Assembly: GCF_000484695.1 (NCBI RefSeq)
Contig: NZ_AXVR01000015.1
Span: 1 to 64,000 of the forward strand
DNA length: 64,000 nt
Origin: Salinispora cortesiana
Lineage (GTDB): Bacteria > Actinomycetota > Actinomycetes > Mycobacteriales > Micromonosporaceae
Direction of reading: 5' to 3'
A model generated the notes under the pieces. It ran no database searches and was not told the origin of the DNA. It worked only from the letters and a program-made list of their open reading frames with translations. Position 1 is the first letter of the stretch, and every line of letters begins with the position of its first letter. Shown here piece after piece: positions 63,753-64,000 of the stretch. Position numbers and translations under genes: made by a program.

Positions 63753-63867
63753 CCCCGGCCGGGGCGCGGCACCGAGCGGCCGTGCCCCGGGACACCCAGG
63801 GTGGGCACGCTCGCAGCCGAGTCGCCCGCCGACGGCGAGCCGTCGGTCGCAACCCCGCCAACCCGGC

Positions 63868-63902
63868 CGTCCGACGCCACCCCGGTCGGAGGGCGTCGGA
63901 CG
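63868..63902. terminator. terminator between the DedA gene and the last gene
   Basis: CGTCCGACGCC / GGCGTCGGACG, a perfect 11-bp stem with a 13-nt loop, between convergent genes. Confidence 0.65.
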
Positions 63903-63912
63903 AACGGTACGG

Positions 63913-64000
63913 TCAGCGCGCCTTCTTGCCGGCGCGCTTACGCGGCGGCGTCAGAAGGTCGGCGATGGTCGCGATCGCGGTCGGCACCAGCCGGTAGTAC
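63913..64000 (-). CDS. C-terminal end of an unidentified protein (partial)
   Basis: The last 28 codons of a minus-strand gene that continues beyond the right edge: YYRLVPTAIATIADLL, then TPPRKRAGKKAR and a TGA stop. A basic tail on a helical segment. Too short to assign. Confidence 0.5.
   Translation of the reverse strand, partial: YYRLVPTAIATIADLLTPPRKRAGKKAR

Overview
The window is high-GC actinomycete chromosome, most likely Micromonosporaceae (Micromonospora/Salinispora-like). The evidence is the 5' end of the 16S rRNA gene, heavy G/C at third codon positions, frequent GTG starts and ATGA/GTGA overlaps, a bldC - conserved gene - valine dehydrogenase - DUF3073 - purM - purF block laid out as in Streptomyces, and a fadA2/fabG4/maoC-type cluster like that of Mycobacterium. 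The genus is not certain from sequence alone.

Layout. 1-776: 5' end of an rrn operon (minus strand) with its leader and at least three tandem promoters. 777-2871: a methyltransferase, an AraC-type regulator and a carboxymuconolactone decarboxylase-like protein. 3017-12868: respiratory nitrate reductase narGHJI (minus), divergent from two nitrate/nitrite transporters; the shared upstream region carries a DevR/OsdR-like box. 13085-18045: a methyltransferase relic, a VKOR-DsbA oxidative folding pair, a fused CopD-CtaG copper/cytochrome oxidase assembly protein and a CDF metal exporter with a palindromic operator. 18416-24699: accessory genes, namely a CAAX-type protease, an orphan methyltransferase-like protein, a glycosyltransferase coupled to a GbsR/MarR regulator, an AHSA1-type protein and a solute-binding lipoprotein whose two halves appear circularly permuted. 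24810-27023: beta-oxidation enzymes and a small flavin/F420 protein.

27177-37510: the bldC-vdh-DUF3073 / purM-purF block, interrupted between DUF3073 and purM by a two-gene RiPP locus (a radical SAM/SPASM maturase and a 78-residue precursor with an aromatic/Asn-rich core, resembling AmcA/AmcB cyclophane systems). A surface protein with a long Gly/Tyr/Gln-rich repetitive tail follows. 37601-57507: purine biosynthesis (purS-Q-L, purB, purD, purA), mixed with a frameshifted argS, a frameshifted GntR regulator, and a fatty-acid cluster (thiolase, FabG4-like reductase, MaoC dehydratase, SCP2, acyl-CoA dehydrogenase, TetR) with candidate shared operators. 57635-64000: a diacylglycerol-kinase-like protein, a Pro-rich MinD/ParA-type ATPase, DUF3151, class II aldolase fba, a small acidic protein, a relic of a sortase-anchored protein, a DedA protein and the end of a minus-strand gene.

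Together the window encodes nearly all of de novo AMP synthesis (purF, D, S/Q/L, M, B, A), anaerobic nitrate respiration with its transport, a fatty-acid oxidation and reduction module, and one small peptide natural-product locus. Four reading-frame breaks (argS, gntR, two relics) mean that either sequencing indels or real decay must be considered.
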